64,000 nucleotides of DNA from NCBI GenBank assembly GCA_003478355.1, contig QUFC01000006.1, positions 1 to 64,000 on the forward strand, read 5' to 3'. The translations under genes were made by a program, and so were the position numbers. The notes under the pieces were generated by a model. That model did not search any database. It was given only the letters and a program-made list of their open reading frames with translations, and had not been told where the DNA came from. This DNA comes from Lachnospiraceae bacterium AM48-27BH. GTDB taxonomy: Bacteria > Bacillota > Clostridia > Lachnospirales > Lachnospiraceae. Of this stretch, positions 32,512 through 42,353 are shown piece by piece (positions within the stretch are counted from its first letter, which is position 1; every line of letters begins with the position of its first letter).

Positions 32512-35103
32512 ATGAATATCAATAAATTTACACAGAAATCTATGGAAGCAGTCCAGAATTGTGAGAAGCTCGCTTATGAGCATGGAAACCAGCAGCTGGA
32601 GCAGGAGCATTTGCTGTACAGCCTGCTGACTCTGGAAGACAGTCTGATCCTGAAGCTGATCACTAAGATGAACATTTCAAAAGAGATGTTTATGAATGAG
32701 GCAGAACAGGCAGTGAACCGTCTGACGAAGGTAAGCGGTGGCGGCCAGCTTTATGTGAGCAATGATCTGAATAAGGTTCTGATCAGCGCGGAGGACGAGG
32801 CGAAGGCCATGGGCGATGAATATGTGTCTGTAGAGCATTTGTTCTTAGCCATGTTAAAACAGCCTGACAAGACGCTGAAAGAACTGTTTAAGCAGTATGG
32901 TATCACCAGAGAGAGCTTTTTGCAGGCACTTTCCACGGTCAGAGGTAATCAGAGAGTGGTCAGTGATAACCCAGAGGCTACTTATGATACGTTGGAGAAA
33001 TATGGCTATGACCTGGTAGAGCGGGCCAGAAACCAGAAGCTGGATCCGGTGATCGGCAGGGATAGTGAGATCCGTAATGTGGTTCGTATCCTGTCCCGTA
33101 AGACGAAGAACAACCCGGTTCTGATCGGTGAACCTGGTGTTGGTAAAACGGCCGTTGTTGAGGGGCTGGCACAGCGTATCGTCCGCGGTGATGTGCCGGA
33201 AGGACTGAAAGATAAGAAGTTATTCGCCTTGGATATGGGTTCCTTGGTTGCAGGTGCCAAGTACCGTGGCGAGTTTGAGGAACGTCTGAAAGCCGTTCTG
33301 GAAGAAGTCAAGAAGAGTGAAGGACAGATCATTCTGTTCATCGATGAGCTGCATACCATCGTGGGCGCAGGCAAGACTGAGGGTTCTATGGATGCAGGTA
33401 ATATGTTAAAGCCAATGCTGGCGCGTGGTGAGCTTCACTGCATCGGCGCTACCACATTGGATGAATATAGAAAATACATTGAAAAAGACCCGGCTCTGGA
33501 GCGTCGTTTCCAGCCAGTTACCGTTGATGAGCCAACCGTGGAAGATACCATTTCCATCTTAAGAGGTCTGAAGGAACGGTATGAGGTTTACCATGGCGTG
33601 AAGATCACAGACTCTGCCCTGGTGGCAGCAGCAACGTTATCTGACCGTTACATTTCCGACCGTTTCTTACCGGATAAGGCTATCGACCTGGTGGATGAAG
33701 CCTGTGCCATGATCAAGACAGAGTTGGATTCCATGCCTGCAGAGCTGGATGAATTGTCCAGAAAGATCATGCAGATGGAGATCGAGGAAGCGGCTCTTAA
33801 GAAAGAGACCGATCACCTGAGCCAGGATCGTCTGGCAGAGCTGCAAAAGGAACTGGCGGAGCTTCACGACCAGTTTGCAACCAAGAAAGCCCAGTGGGAG
33901 AATGAGAAATCCTCTGTTGATAAGCTGTCTTCCCTTCGTGAGGAGATCGAGGCTGTCAACCGTGAGATCGCCCAGGCTCAGCAGAAATATGATCTGAACA
34001 AGGCAGCAGAACTGCAGTATGGTAAATTACCAGAACTTCAGAAGCAGTTGGAAGCCGAAGAAGAGAAGGTAAAGAATCAGGATTTAAGCCTGGTACACGA
34101 GAGTGTGACTGAAGATGAGATTGCCCGGATCGTTTCTAAGTGGACCGGTATCCCGGTTGCGAAATTGAATGAGAGTGAGAGAAGCAAGACCTTACATCTG
34201 GACGAGATTCTTCATAAGAGAGTCGTTGGCCAGGACGAGGGTGTTGAGAAGGTCACTGAAGCTATCATTCGTTCCAAGGCTGGTATTAAAGATCCAAGTA
34301 AGCCGATTGGTTCGTTCCTGTTCCTTGGACCTACCGGTGTTGGTAAGACGGAGCTTGCCAAAGCTCTGGCTGAATGCCTGTTTGACGATGAGTCCAATAT
34401 GGTGCGTATTGATATGAGTGAGTACATGGAGAAACATTCCGTCGCTCGTCTGATCGGTGCGCCTCCAGGATATGTCGGATACGAAGAAGGCGGTCAGTTA
34501 ACCGAGGCAGTTCGCCGGAAACCGTACTGTGTGGTACTGTTTGATGAGGTGGAAAAAGCACATCCGGATGTATTCAATGTACTGCTTCAGGTTCTGGACG
34601 ATGGACGTATCACCGATTCTACTGGCAAGACTGTGGACTTTAAGAACACCATCATCATCATGACCTCCAATATCGGTTCCCAGTACCTGCTGGACGGTAT
34701 TGATGAGAAGGGTAATATCAAGGAAGACGCTCAGCAGCTGGTTATGAATGATTTACGAGGTCATTTCAGACCAGAATTCCTGAACCGTCTGGACGAGATC
34801 ATCATGTTTAAGCCTTTGACCAAGGACAACATCACCCACATCGTAGATCTGATGATCGCAGACACCAACAAGCGTCTGGAAGACCGTGAGATCAAGGTAG
34901 AACTGACCGATGAGGCGAAGAAATACGTAGTAGACCACGGCTATGACCCGGTTTACGGCGCAAGACCTCTGAAACGGTATCTGCAGAAGAATGTGGAGAC
35001 ACTGGCTGCGAAGGTCATCCTGGGAGACCAGCTGCGGGCTGGCAACACCATCGTGATCGATACCAGTGAAGATGGTCAGAAATTGATCGCGCATATTGAA
35101 TAA
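32512..35103 (+). CDS. clpB: ATP-dependent disaggregase ClpB
   Basis: 863 residues from ATG 32512, chosen because AAAGGGGG precedes it. Domains: ClpN repeats (about 1-145), AAA-1 with Walker A GEPGVGKT (about 207-214), the coiled-coil middle domain (about 400-530, the mark of ClpB versus ClpA/C), AAA-2 with GPTGVGKT (about 605-612), and a C-terminal domain. It rescues aggregated proteins together with DnaK and with Hsp20. It is controlled by the CIRCE promoter upstream and ends with a terminator at 35134. Confidence 0.97.
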   Translation: MNINKFTQKSMEAVQNCEKLAYEHGNQQLEQEHLLYSLLTLEDSLILKLITKMNISKEMFMNEAEQAVNRLTKVSGGGQLYVSNDLNKVLISAEDEAKAMGDEYVSVEHLFLAMLKQPDKTLKELFKQYGITRESFLQALSTVRGNQRVVSDNPEATYDTLEKYGYDLVERARNQKLDPVIGRDSEIRNVVRILSRKTKNNPVLIGEPGVGKTAVVEGLAQRIVRGDVPEGLKDKKLFALDMGSLVAGAKYRGEFEERLKAVLEEVKKSEGQIILFIDELHTIVGAGKTEGSMDAGNMLKPMLARGELHCIGATTLDEYRKYIEKDPALERRFQPVTVDEPTVEDTISILRGLKERYEVYHGVKITDSALVAAATLSDRYISDRFLPDKAIDLVDEACAMIKTELDSMPAELDELSRKIMQMEIEEAALKKETDHLSQDRLAELQKELAELHDQFATKKAQWENEKSSVDKLSSLREEIEAVNREIAQAQQKYDLNKAAELQYGKLPELQKQLEAEEEKVKNQDLSLVHESVTEDEIARIVSKWTGIPVAKLNESERSKTLHLDEILHKRVVGQDEGVEKVTEAIIRSKAGIKDPSKPIGSFLFLGPTGVGKTELAKALAECLFDDESNMVRIDMSEYMEKHSVARLIGAPPGYVGYEEGGQLTEAVRRKPYCVVLFDEVEKAHPDVFNVLLQVLDDGRITDSTGKTVDFKNTIIIMTSNIGSQYLLDGIDEKGNIKEDAQQLVMNDLRGHFRPEFLNRLDEIIMFKPLTKDNITHIVDLMIADTNKRLEDREIKVELTDEAKKYVVDHGYDPVYGARPLKRYLQKNVETLAAKVILGDQLRAGNTIVIDTSEDGQKLIAHIE

Positions 35104-35133
35104 AAGAAATCGGCTGATGCTGATGGAATAGAG

Positions 35134-35173
35134 AAAACCGCCGTTGGAGGAGAGCTTCCTGCGGCGGTTTTTT
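35134..35173 (+). terminator. Terminator of clpB (bidirectional)
   Basis: AAAACCGCCG (35134-35143) pairs with CGGCGGTTTT (35162-35171), then TT. The minus-strand transporter fragment ends just beyond, and the A-run on the left serves that strand. Confidence 0.88.
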
Positions 35174-35186
35174 ATGCGATTAAACT

Positions 35187-35540
35187 TTAGAATAATCCCC
35201 CAAGGCTGAATACGCCCAGCGCAGACATCAATACATTTACACACACATTTCCTACAGATAACAGGAACAGGGTATAGAACATCTTGTTCATTTCTCCGGT
35301 GGTAGTTTCCCGTGCGCTGGAGTAGGAGGACATGATGATGGCGCCGCCTGTAGAAAGCGGGCTGATAGCGGCTGCGAAAGAGGTTGCGGTGATCGCTGCA
35401 ATCATTTCTACATAATTGACGCTTGCAAACCGCTGGCAGATTTCCGCGGAAATCGGGTACAGAGTTGGCATAACCACTGCGATCACTGCAATCAATACAA
35501 GCAGTGAAATCTGCGGAAGAAACGTTCTTAACATCTCCAT
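35187..35540 (-). CDS. C-terminal part of a dicarboxylate-type transporter (possible stand-alone subunit)
   Basis: 117 residues with about three membrane helices. AAITATSFAAAISPLSTGGAIIMSSYSS resembles the substrate-binding loop near the end of SLC13/DcuC/MatC-like carriers. Full members have about 400 residues, so this is a quarter-length piece. It has its own GGGGGG ribosome binding site, an ATG 13 bases after prpF and no coding trace of a missing 5' half nearby. It could be a deletion remnant or a split transporter subunit. Operon with prpF suggests tricarboxylate or related acid uptake. Confidence 0.6.
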   Translation of the reverse strand: MEMLRTFLPQISLLVLIAVIAVVMPTLYPISAEICQRFASVNYVEMIAAITATSFAAAISPLSTGGAIIMSSYSSARETTTGEMNKMFYTLFLLSVGNVCVNVLMSALGVFSLGGLF

Positions 35541-35553
35541 TTTTATTCCCCCC

Positions 35554-36708
35554 TTACTGTCGAATCACAGCGGTTCCTTCTAATAAAAGGTTAGCTGTAC
35601 GGAAACCAAAGGTATCTTCAATCACCGGCTGGTTTTCTTTTATTGCATAGTCCACGCCGCATTCCAGGACGCCGCCTGGGTGTCCGATGCGGATAAACTG
35701 TGTATCCGCTGCCGGATTTAATACCTGCTGTACCACACTGCCTGGAATCACTGCTGCAGCAGCGGTACACATAGCGCCGGTCATGGCATAGCTTGGATGC
35801 GTTTTCTGCATGGACATCATGCGGGATAAGAGATCAATGTCCTCTTTTTTCACTTCTTTTCCATCAGAAGTCACATAGTCCTCTGCTTTTGCCACAAAGG
35901 TCATTTTCGGAATGCCGGGAGTTTCCCAAGCGGATTTTTTGTAATCATCCGTTAAGCCAAGCTTCTGTGCAGCCATTCCCCGGACAGTTTCTAAAAGTTC
36001 CAGTTTTTTCTCATCTGCATTTAACTCATCCGGAAGTTCCCGGCCGATGAGACCTAAGGTTTCGGCTTTTACAAATACCAGCGGATTGGCGGCGTCTACG
36101 ATAGAGACTTCGACTGGTCCAAATCCGGGAATTTCCAGGGTATCTGTGGCATTTTCGGTAGGGAGAAGCCCCTTTCCCAGCGTACCAGCCGGGTCAAGAA
36201 ATTTCAAACGGATGGGGGAAGCGGTTCCAGGAACTCCGGCAATCTGAAACTCACCATCATATACGACATGCCCATTACTGGTTGTGACATCTGCAGCGAT
36301 TACTTTATCAGTATTTGTATTATAGATGCGAACGGTTGTGGTGCCTTCTTCTGCGTTTACCAGTCCTTTTTCAATGGCAAAAGGGCCAACGCCGGAAGAA
36401 ATATTTCCGCAGTTTCCTTTGTAGCTGACCAGTGGCTTATCTACAGAGACTTGCGCGAAGGTGTAATCCACGTCCGCGTCATCACGTTCGGATTTTTTTA
36501 TAATGGCCACCTTGCTGGTTACAGACTGGGAACCGCCAAGACCGTCAATCTGTTTTTTATCCGGGCTTCCCATCATGCGAAGCAGTAATGGCTCCCATGT
36601 TTCCTGATCGACTGGAAGATCCTTTTCTAAGATATAAATTCCTTTGCTGGTACCTCCGCGCATGATCGTTACGGGAAGGTTCACCACATCCATTCTATGT
36701 TCCTGCAT
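35554..36708 (-). CDS. PrpF family isomerase (4-oxalomesaconate tautomerase-like)
   Basis: 384 residues. Family features: VTIMRGGTSKGIYILEKDLP at the N-terminus (Met-Arg-Gly-Gly-Thr-Ser-Lys), GGSQSVTSKVAII, GNCGNISSGVGPFAIEKGLV and GHPGGVLECGV. PrpF-type enzymes isomerise methylaconitate, or tautomerise oxalomesaconate in gallate-type aromatic catabolism. In operon with a transporter piece and divergent from a LysR regulator, it likely belongs to an inducible organic-acid pathway. Which substrate is not decided. Confidence 0.88.
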   Translation of the reverse strand: MQEHRMDVVNLPVTIMRGGTSKGIYILEKDLPVDQETWEPLLLRMMGSPDKKQIDGLGGSQSVTSKVAIIKKSERDDADVDYTFAQVSVDKPLVSYKGNCGNISSGVGPFAIEKGLVNAEEGTTTVRIYNTNTDKVIAADVTTSNGHVVYDGEFQIAGVPGTASPIRLKFLDPAGTLGKGLLPTENATDTLEIPGFGPVEVSIVDAANPLVFVKAETLGLIGRELPDELNADEKKLELLETVRGMAAQKLGLTDDYKKSAWETPGIPKMTFVAKAEDYVTSDGKEVKKEDIDLLSRMMSMQKTHPSYAMTGAMCTAAAAVIPGSVVQQVLNPAADTQFIRIGHPGGVLECGVDYAIKENQPVIEDTFGFRTANLLLEGTAVIRQ

Positions 36709-36804
36709 TATTTATTCCTCCATCACCTTTGTGAGAAGGCGGCTGGCCGGGCCGCCGGTTTTGATACCGGTATCATCTCTGTTGGCTTTATCATAGCATG
36801 AATT

Positions 36805-36832
36805 TGAAAAGAAATGAAATTCATTCTTTTCA
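36805..36832 (+). promoter_or_regulatory. Candidate LysR operator between prpF and lysR
   Basis: TGAAAAGAAATGAAATTCATTCTTTTCA is a 28-bp near-perfect palindrome, off by one extra A in the left arm. It sits between the divergent genes, where LysR regulators bind T-N11-A boxes. GATAATATAAAG downstream may be a -10 for the regulator. Confidence 0.55.
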
Positions 36833-36976
36833 TCAAAAGTATTCCTTAACCGAATAGTTTGTGATAATATAAAGACATCAGTTTCACGGATCTGGGATCG
36901 TGGTATGTTTCAAGAAAATCGTGGTCTGCTAGATAAAAATAGGACAGAAGGATATTTGATTGAAAAGGGGGATTTT

Positions 36977-37885
36977 ATGGACTTTCGGGATCTTTCGTAT
37001 GTACTGGCCATTGCCAAAACACAGAACATCACCAAAGCAGCAGATTCGCTGTATGTGACCCAGCCAACGTTAACAAAATTTCTGCAGAATTTAGAAAAAG
37101 AGATGGGGCAGAAGCTGTTCCGGAAATTGGGAAACCGGTTTGTGCTGACGTATGCAGGGGAGCGGTATGTGGCCAAAGCCACGGAAATCCTGAATCTGAA
37201 AAAAGAACTGGATCAGGAAATGGGGGACATCATCAAGCAGAATGCCGGACGTTTGAAGATTGCGTTCCCAACCATGCGCGGAACGTACATGCTTCCATGT
37301 ACATTGCCGATTTTCCATAGTCTGTACCCCAATATGCATCTGGATATTTTAGAGGCCCATTCCAGTTTGCTGGAAGGAATGCTTTTAAATGGCGAAGCGG
37401 ATCTGGCGTTTTTTAATCTTCCGGTGAAAAGTCCGGATATTGATTATGAGATCATCAGCCATGAGGAGGTGGTTCTTGTCCTGGCGGCGGATCATCCATT
37501 GAAGGACGCAGGCATCAAGAAAGAAGGATGCAAATATCCATGGCTGGATCTTCATCTTCTTGCTGACGAACCATTCATTTTGCAGCCGCCGGGTCAGCGG
37601 ACCCGTCAGACCGTAGACCAGCTATTCAAAATCTGCCATTTCCATCCACAGGTCCGCCTGCAGACCAGCAATATTTCTGCTGCTGCGGAACTGGCTTCTC
37701 GTGGGTATGCGGCGTGTTTCGTGACAGAGACCCATTTGAAACACATTCCATTTAAGCAGCAGCCGTTGTTTTTCTCTGTGGGAGATTCTAATACGACAGT
37801 GGATTTTGTGGCGGCTTTCCGGAAAGGAAGTTATCTCTCTTATCATGCACAGGAGTATATAAAAATTGTCCGGGATTTCACGTAA
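36977..37885 (+). CDS. LysR family transcriptional regulator
   Basis: 302 residues from ATG 36977 (AAAGGGGG upstream), with the N-terminal winged helix (MDFRDLSYVLAIAKTQNITKAADSLYVTQPTLTKFLQNLEKEMG) and a two-lobed periplasmic-binding-like effector domain (about 90-300). It is divergent from prpF, so it probably activates that operon with its metabolite as inducer. It is followed on the same strand by deoD after 70 bases, with a separate ribosome binding site and probably a separate promoter. Confidence 0.93.
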   Translation: MDFRDLSYVLAIAKTQNITKAADSLYVTQPTLTKFLQNLEKEMGQKLFRKLGNRFVLTYAGERYVAKATEILNLKKELDQEMGDIIKQNAGRLKIAFPTMRGTYMLPCTLPIFHSLYPNMHLDILEAHSSLLEGMLLNGEADLAFFNLPVKSPDIDYEIISHEEVVLVLAADHPLKDAGIKKEGCKYPWLDLHLLADEPFILQPPGQRTRQTVDQLFKICHFHPQVRLQTSNISAAAELASRGYAACFVTETHLKHIPFKQQPLFFSVGDSNTTVDFVAAFRKGSYLSYHAQEYIKIVRDFT

Positions 37886-37955
37886 ATATGAATAACAAAA
37901 ATCCTGATTTTGTGTTATGATAAAGCCAGATGAAAACAGAATGGAGGAATTTATT

Positions 37956-38660
37956 ATGACACCACACAATTCAGCCGAAAAAGGAGCATTTGCATCTACC
38001 GTATTAATGCCTGGAGATCCGCTTCGTGCGAAATATATTGCAGAGAATTTTTTAGAGAATGCGCAGCTGGTCAATAATGTCCGAGGCGTGAATGGTTACA
38101 CAGGAACTTACCATGGAAAGCGGGTATCCGTGATGGCAAGTGGCATGGGAATGCCGTCAATTGGTATTTACTCTTATGAATTGTTCAATGTCTATGATGT
38201 GAAAAGCATCATCCGTGTTGGCAGTGCGGGAGCCATCAGCCCGAATGTGAAGATGAGGGATATCGTCATCGCTATGGGTGCTAGTTATCAGTCTGAATTT
38301 ATGAACCAGTATCAGCTTCACGGAACTTATGCGCCATGTGCCAGCTACCGTCTGCTGAAGAAAGCTGCTGACACCGCAGAAGAGATGAAACTGAATTATA
38401 AAGTGGGAAGCGTTGTTTCCGGTGACGTATTTTACAGTGAGCTTCCTGAATTAGTGTGGGCGAAAATGGGTGTTCTGGCTGGCGAGATGGAGTGTGCGGC
38501 TCTTTATGCTGTTGCCGCAAGAGCAGGCAAAGAAGCACTTTGTATGTGTACCATTTCCGATATTATTGGCGGTGACGCAGCCAATAACTTAACACCAGAA
38601 GAGCGGCAGAGCAGCTTCGATGAGATGATCCGCCTGGCATTAGAGGTGGCTGACGAGTAA
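37956..38660 (+). CDS. deoD: Purine nucleoside phosphorylase, DeoD type
   Basis: 234 residues from ATG 37956, the normal DeoD length; GGAGGAATTTATT precedes it. Motifs: VLMPGDPLRAKYIAENFL (phosphate and base contacts), MASGMGMPSIGIYSYELF, GSAGAI, and GEMECAALYAVA with Met-Glu for ribose. Cytoplasmic, hexameric; it splits purine (deoxy)ribonucleosides to base and sugar-1-phosphate in salvage. Near-identical length and motifs to E. coli DeoD support the call. Confidence 0.95.
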   Translation: MTPHNSAEKGAFASTVLMPGDPLRAKYIAENFLENAQLVNNVRGVNGYTGTYHGKRVSVMASGMGMPSIGIYSYELFNVYDVKSIIRVGSAGAISPNVKMRDIVIAMGASYQSEFMNQYQLHGTYAPCASYRLLKKAADTAEEMKLNYKVGSVVSGDVFYSELPELVWAKMGVLAGEMECAALYAVAARAGKEALCMCTISDIIGGDAANNLTPEERQSSFDEMIRLALEVADE

Positions 38661-38676
38661 ATCATGATAATATTTT

Positions 38677-38715
38677 GGGTCTGGGCTGACAGTGGAAGCT
38701 CCAGACCCTTTTTTT
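38677..38715 (+). terminator. Terminator of deoD
   Basis: GGGTCTGG (38677-38684) pairs with CCAGACCC (38701-38708), followed by a run of T residues. The intergenic rest up to 38810 shows no gene. Confidence 0.85.
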
Positions 38716-38809
38716 CTGTCAATCTCATATTATAAAGTCACCTCACAATAAGTATCAATATATGCATCAAAACGGGGGAGCGCCAAGTCCCGCAGACGTT
38801 CGACTTGAA

Positions 38810-39813
38810 TTATGCCTTCCACAAAATATCATGATTCACCGTCCGGTAAAACATTTCCTTCACTTTCGCCCGATCATGGGTCTGCCCTAGAATCCACATC
38901 AATTTCGTTACCGTCGCCTCCAACGTCATATCATAAGATTCCAACAGCCCAAACTCGTACTTAATGGTCCGTCCTACTTCATAAACAGACATATTACTGC
39001 CTTCGTTGGTAACCTGCGTGGTCATAACCACGATTTTGCCCTGGGAGATCCATTTCTCCACGGCTTTATGATAGCTGGCTCCCTCATAGTTGGGCAGTCC
39101 GCCAACGCCGAAGGACTCAATGATGACAGCGTCATAATGTTCTGCCATGTAATCCAGCACCGTCGCGTCCAATGCCGGGATCAGCTTTAACAGTCCCACC
39201 TTCCAGTCCATGGTGTGGCAGAAAGACACTGGTTCGCGGACCAGCTCCTTATCGTCTAAATAAAAAAGGATATGTTCGTCCTGGATCGTTGCAATATAAG
39301 GAAAATTAATACTGGAAAATGCATTGTAGCTTTTGGTTCGCATCTTTTTGCCGCGGGTTCCTGCGATGACTTTGCCGTCAAAGACGATATTGACCCCGTG
39401 GGCTTTGTCACAGGAGGCAAAACGGAGGCTGTCACATAAGTTCGTCTTGGCGTCTGTGATCTCCAGATCGATCGGCTTCTGGGCGCCTGTGATGACCACC
39501 GGTTTCCGGGAATTCTGGATCAGATAGGAGAGGCTGCCGCCGTATAAGCCATGGTGTCCGTTCCGTGGCAGATCACGAAGCCGTCATATTGGTCATAATG
39601 CTCCTCCACTGCCTTTGCCATGGCGAGCCAGTGCTTTGGCTGGATATTAGTGCTGTCCAGGTTCATCAGCTGCAGTGCATCCGCCCGGCAGAATTCTTTG
39701 GCAGCAGGCACATAGGAAAGCAGCTCTTCAGAAGAAATCAGTGGTTTTAAGCCACTGTCGCTTCTCTTGGAAGCGATGGTTCCGCCAGTGGCGATCAGTA
39801 AAATATTTTTCAT
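38810..39813 (-). pseudogene. L-asparaginase (type I/II), frameshifted near 39510
   Basis: N-terminal part 39813 to 39520: ATGGTIASKRSDSG with the catalytic Thr, LDSTNIQP, and HGTDTM with the second Thr-Asp pair. The frame stops after YTAAASPI, whereas the -1 frame resumes with YLIQNSRKPVVITGAQKPIDLE and runs to 38810. Restoring one C in GCAGCCTCTCC repairs a 330-residue protein. It would convert asparagine to aspartate and ammonia. Start at 39813 follows AAAGGAA on the minus strand. The lesion may be a sequencing deletion. Confidence 0.9.
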
Positions 39814-40108
39814 AGGAAAATTCCTTTCATGGGATCACCGCTCAGACCGGGTGTTCAACCGTTACTGTTTGCGCAACACGTGAACAATAACGTTCAACCA
39901 ATTCCAGGCTGGGCAGCGATGGGGGATCTTTGAAATCTGGGTAATTATTAATAGTATAACACGATTTACAGATGGATTGTTAGAAGTCTAGCATATCACA
40001 ATGAAAAAACTGTAATTAATACAACCTATTGACTTTGACTTTTCCTTGTGCTAGTATTTTGTATACATAATGTCAAGGGGAAAGGCAAAGAACATAGGAG
40101 GTACTACC
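39814..40108. other. Intergenic region with inverted repeat and icd promoter region
   Basis: CGTTACTGTT (39860-39869) pairs with AACAATAACG (39883-39892), nine of ten bases, and GTTCAACC stands on both sides. This could be an operator upstream of the minus-strand asparaginase. TTGACT at about 40029 and AT-rich TATACATAAT at about 40062 could be promoter elements for isocitrate dehydrogenase. Confidence 0.4.
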
Positions 40109-41109
40109 ATGAAGAAAACGATCACTGTATTTAAAGGAGACGGAATCGGTCCGGAGATCACCGATTGCGTTCTGGATATTTTAAAGGCTGCCGGAGCAGA
40201 GTTAGACTATGAAGTTTATAATGTAGGCGAAGCGAGTGGAAAAGAAATGGTGCCTTGATTCCGGAAGAAGCCTATGCTTCCTTTGACCGGAATAAAGTAT
40301 TGTTAAAATCCCCGATCACGACACCGATTGGACATGGGTTCCGTTCCCTGAATGTAACCCTTCGTAAAAAATATGATCTTTATGCCAATATCCGTCCGGC
40401 AAAATCAAGTACCGCAGTAGAAACACCATTTCACGATGTGGACATGGTGATCTTCCGGGAGAATACCGAGGATCTCTATGTAGGAGTAGAGAAGAAAATT
40501 GATGATGATACGGTTCACGCAACCAAGATCATCACCAGAAAAGCCAGCACCCGGATCATCCGTGATGCGTTTGAGTATGCCAGAGCCCATGGCCGCAAGA
40601 AGGTGACCTGCGTCCACAAGGCGAATATTTTAAAGATGTCTGACGGCCTGTTCCTGGATATTTTCCATGAGATCGCAGAAGAGTATCCTGACATTGCCCA
40701 TGATGATAAGATCATTGATAATACCTGTATGCAGATGGTGATGAACCCGAACCAGTTTGATGTCATCGTGACTCCGAACCTGTATGGAGATCTGTTATCG
40801 GATCTGGCCAGCGGCCTTATTGGAGGCTTAGGACTTCTGCCATCCAGTAACTTAGGTACGGACTACGCCATGTTTGAGGCTGTTCACGGAAGCGCACCGG
40901 ATATTGCAGGCCAGGGAATCGCCAATCCTACTGCCCTGTTATGGTCTGCATGCATGATGCTTGAATATTTAGGACAGCGGGAGTGTGCGGCAAAGATCCG
41001 CAAAGCCGTGGATGAAGTGCTGGAGGAAGGAACCCATCTGACTCCGGATATCCATGGAACTGCCACAACCGCAGAGTACCGGGATGCGATTATCGAAAAA
41101 ATAAAATAA
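40109..41109 (+). pseudogene. icd: NAD-type isocitrate dehydrogenase, frameshifted near 40245
   Basis: From ATG 40109 (AGGAGG upstream) the protein begins MKKTITVFKGDGIGPEIT, and its frame ends after GKEMVP at 40258. The -1 frame continues GALIPEEAYASF and runs LLKSPITTPIGHGFRSLNVTLRKKYDLYANIRP, FRENTEDLYVGVE, and DNTCMQMVMNPNQFDVIVTPNLYGDLLSDLASGLIGGLG, with the NAD-type C-terminus. One base missing in the GGAAAAGAAAT run explains it. It would make 2-oxoglutarate in the oxidative TCA branch. Confidence 0.9.
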
Positions 41110-41248
41110 TTGCATGAAACGACGTTAATAGGATATGATAAACATAATATCCATAATTGGATAATGTGATGCACATTGATTGAATCAACGTCTTTCCTAT
41201 GTTATGATATTTTACAAAATGGAAATGACGAAAGAGAAAGGTGAAGAT

Positions 41249-41428
41249 ATGAGCCAGTTGCCGAAGGATCCAGTGATGCTTTTAAGTTATATAAATACCC
41301 AGTTAAGAGATTTTTATCCTTCCCTTGAGGAATTCTGCAGTGCAGCAGATGTGCCACAGGAGGATATCATAAAATCTTTAGAGCGGATTTCTTATACCTA
41401 TGACCGGGACAAAAACCAGTTCGCGTAA
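41249..41428 (+). CDS. DUF4250 family small protein
   Basis: 59 residues from ATG 41249 (MSQLPKDPVMLLSYINTQLRDFYPSLEEFCSAADVP...YDRDKNQFA), the whole of the DUF4250 family. The upstream in-frame codons at 41180 are untranslated leader, since AAAGGTGAAG lies just before 41249. Soluble, helical, unknown function, common in Clostridia and Bacteroidetes. Its last 29 bases overlap the beginning of the prepilin-like gene in another frame. Confidence 0.88.
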   Translation: MSQLPKDPVMLLSYINTQLRDFYPSLEEFCSAADVPQEDIIKSLERISYTYDRDKNQFA

Positions 41429-41837
41429 ACGGGCAGGTTTTACGTTGTGAGAGCTTCTGGCAGTTGTCGCGATCATTTCCATTTTAGTCATGATATCCGT
41501 ACCGGTATACCATAATGTCCAGGAAGATGCAGAAAAGAAGGTTCTGGAATACAATACCAGAGTATTAGCAGATGTCCTGTCCAGGTATCTGGAAGAAGAG
41601 CGGGAGAATGGTATCGTAAGCCGGGCGGTGTTGCGTGAGATCATGGCCACAGCGGTGGGCGATCTGGATAATCCTTTATCTGGAAGAATTGACGGAACCA
41701 GTTTAGATGAGACATGGATCACATACATTAATGTCGGTTCCCAATCAGAAAATTATGGTGGTTTTACTCTGGAATGGAACGGATATGAAGCAGAGTACAC
41801 ACCTGGTCAGGCGATTAAAATCACGAATCAGAATTAA
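41400..41837 (+). pseudogene. Type IV prepilin-like protein broken by an in-frame TGA
   Basis: From ATG 41400 the frame reads MTGTKTSSRKRAG, FTL, stop TGA at 41448-41450 (codon 17), ELLAVVAIISILVMISVPVYHN and on to 41837. KRAG-FTLxELLAVVAII is the prepilin peptidase site and hydrophobic helix of class III pilins, with the stop exactly in the x position, normally Val, Ile or Leu. Both sides lie in one frame, so a substitution such as TTA to TGA is enough. An ATG at 41490 opens the rest, but without the cleavage signal. It overlaps DUF4250 and may be coupled to it. Confidence 0.7.
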
Positions 41838-42353
41838 TAATGTTTTTGAGAATTGCGGGAGCACGCAGTGCAGAGCAATCCGGTATCAGAGGGGTCAAAA
41901 GCTTTTGCCCCCAACATCATTAATAATTAAATTATGCAGATGAAAAAATCCAGATGAAGATGTCTGGATTTTTTTACCTTAAAGAACAAAATTGTATTTT
42001 GTAAAAAACAATTTCAAAACATGTCCGTATTTTGTTTCATCAGTACAGAGATTGTGTAAGGAACCTTAAAAAGATGACACGAAATCAAAAAAATTGCAAT
42101 AGGGCGCTGTAAAAAGACCTCTACGCAATTGGAAGTGCCCATTTTGGGTCTAATTTAAGAATAATGTTCTGACAGAGACCAATGGAATGACTCTCTGCCC
42201 GGGATTCAAAAGGAAACAATGCAGGAGAAAATCAACCGAATGCTGGTTACAGAAGCAAGCTGAATGGCAGTGTATTAAAATTATGTGGATGTAATTGAAG
42301 AAAAATTATGATATCATGAGAGTAACAAATCGGAATTTTGTGGAGGCACATCA
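41838..42353. other. Gene-free stretch with terminator
   Basis: A hairpin GGGGTCAAAAGCTTTTGCCCC (41891-41911, one unpaired base) and a clear terminator AAAATCCAGA/TCTGGATTTT at 41945-41972 follow the prepilin-like gene. The rest to 42353 has no open frame or repeat I could support. GGAGG before 42354 belongs to the next gene. Confidence 0.6.

Noticed and set aside
34753-35244. 163-codon minus-strand frame across the clpB end
   Set aside because: It overlaps conserved ClpB coding sequence and the terminator, so it is a shadow.
41448-41450. TGA read as selenocysteine or tryptophan in the prepilin-like gene
   Set aside because: No SECIS-like stem can be supported, and other genes in the window use TGA as a normal stop.
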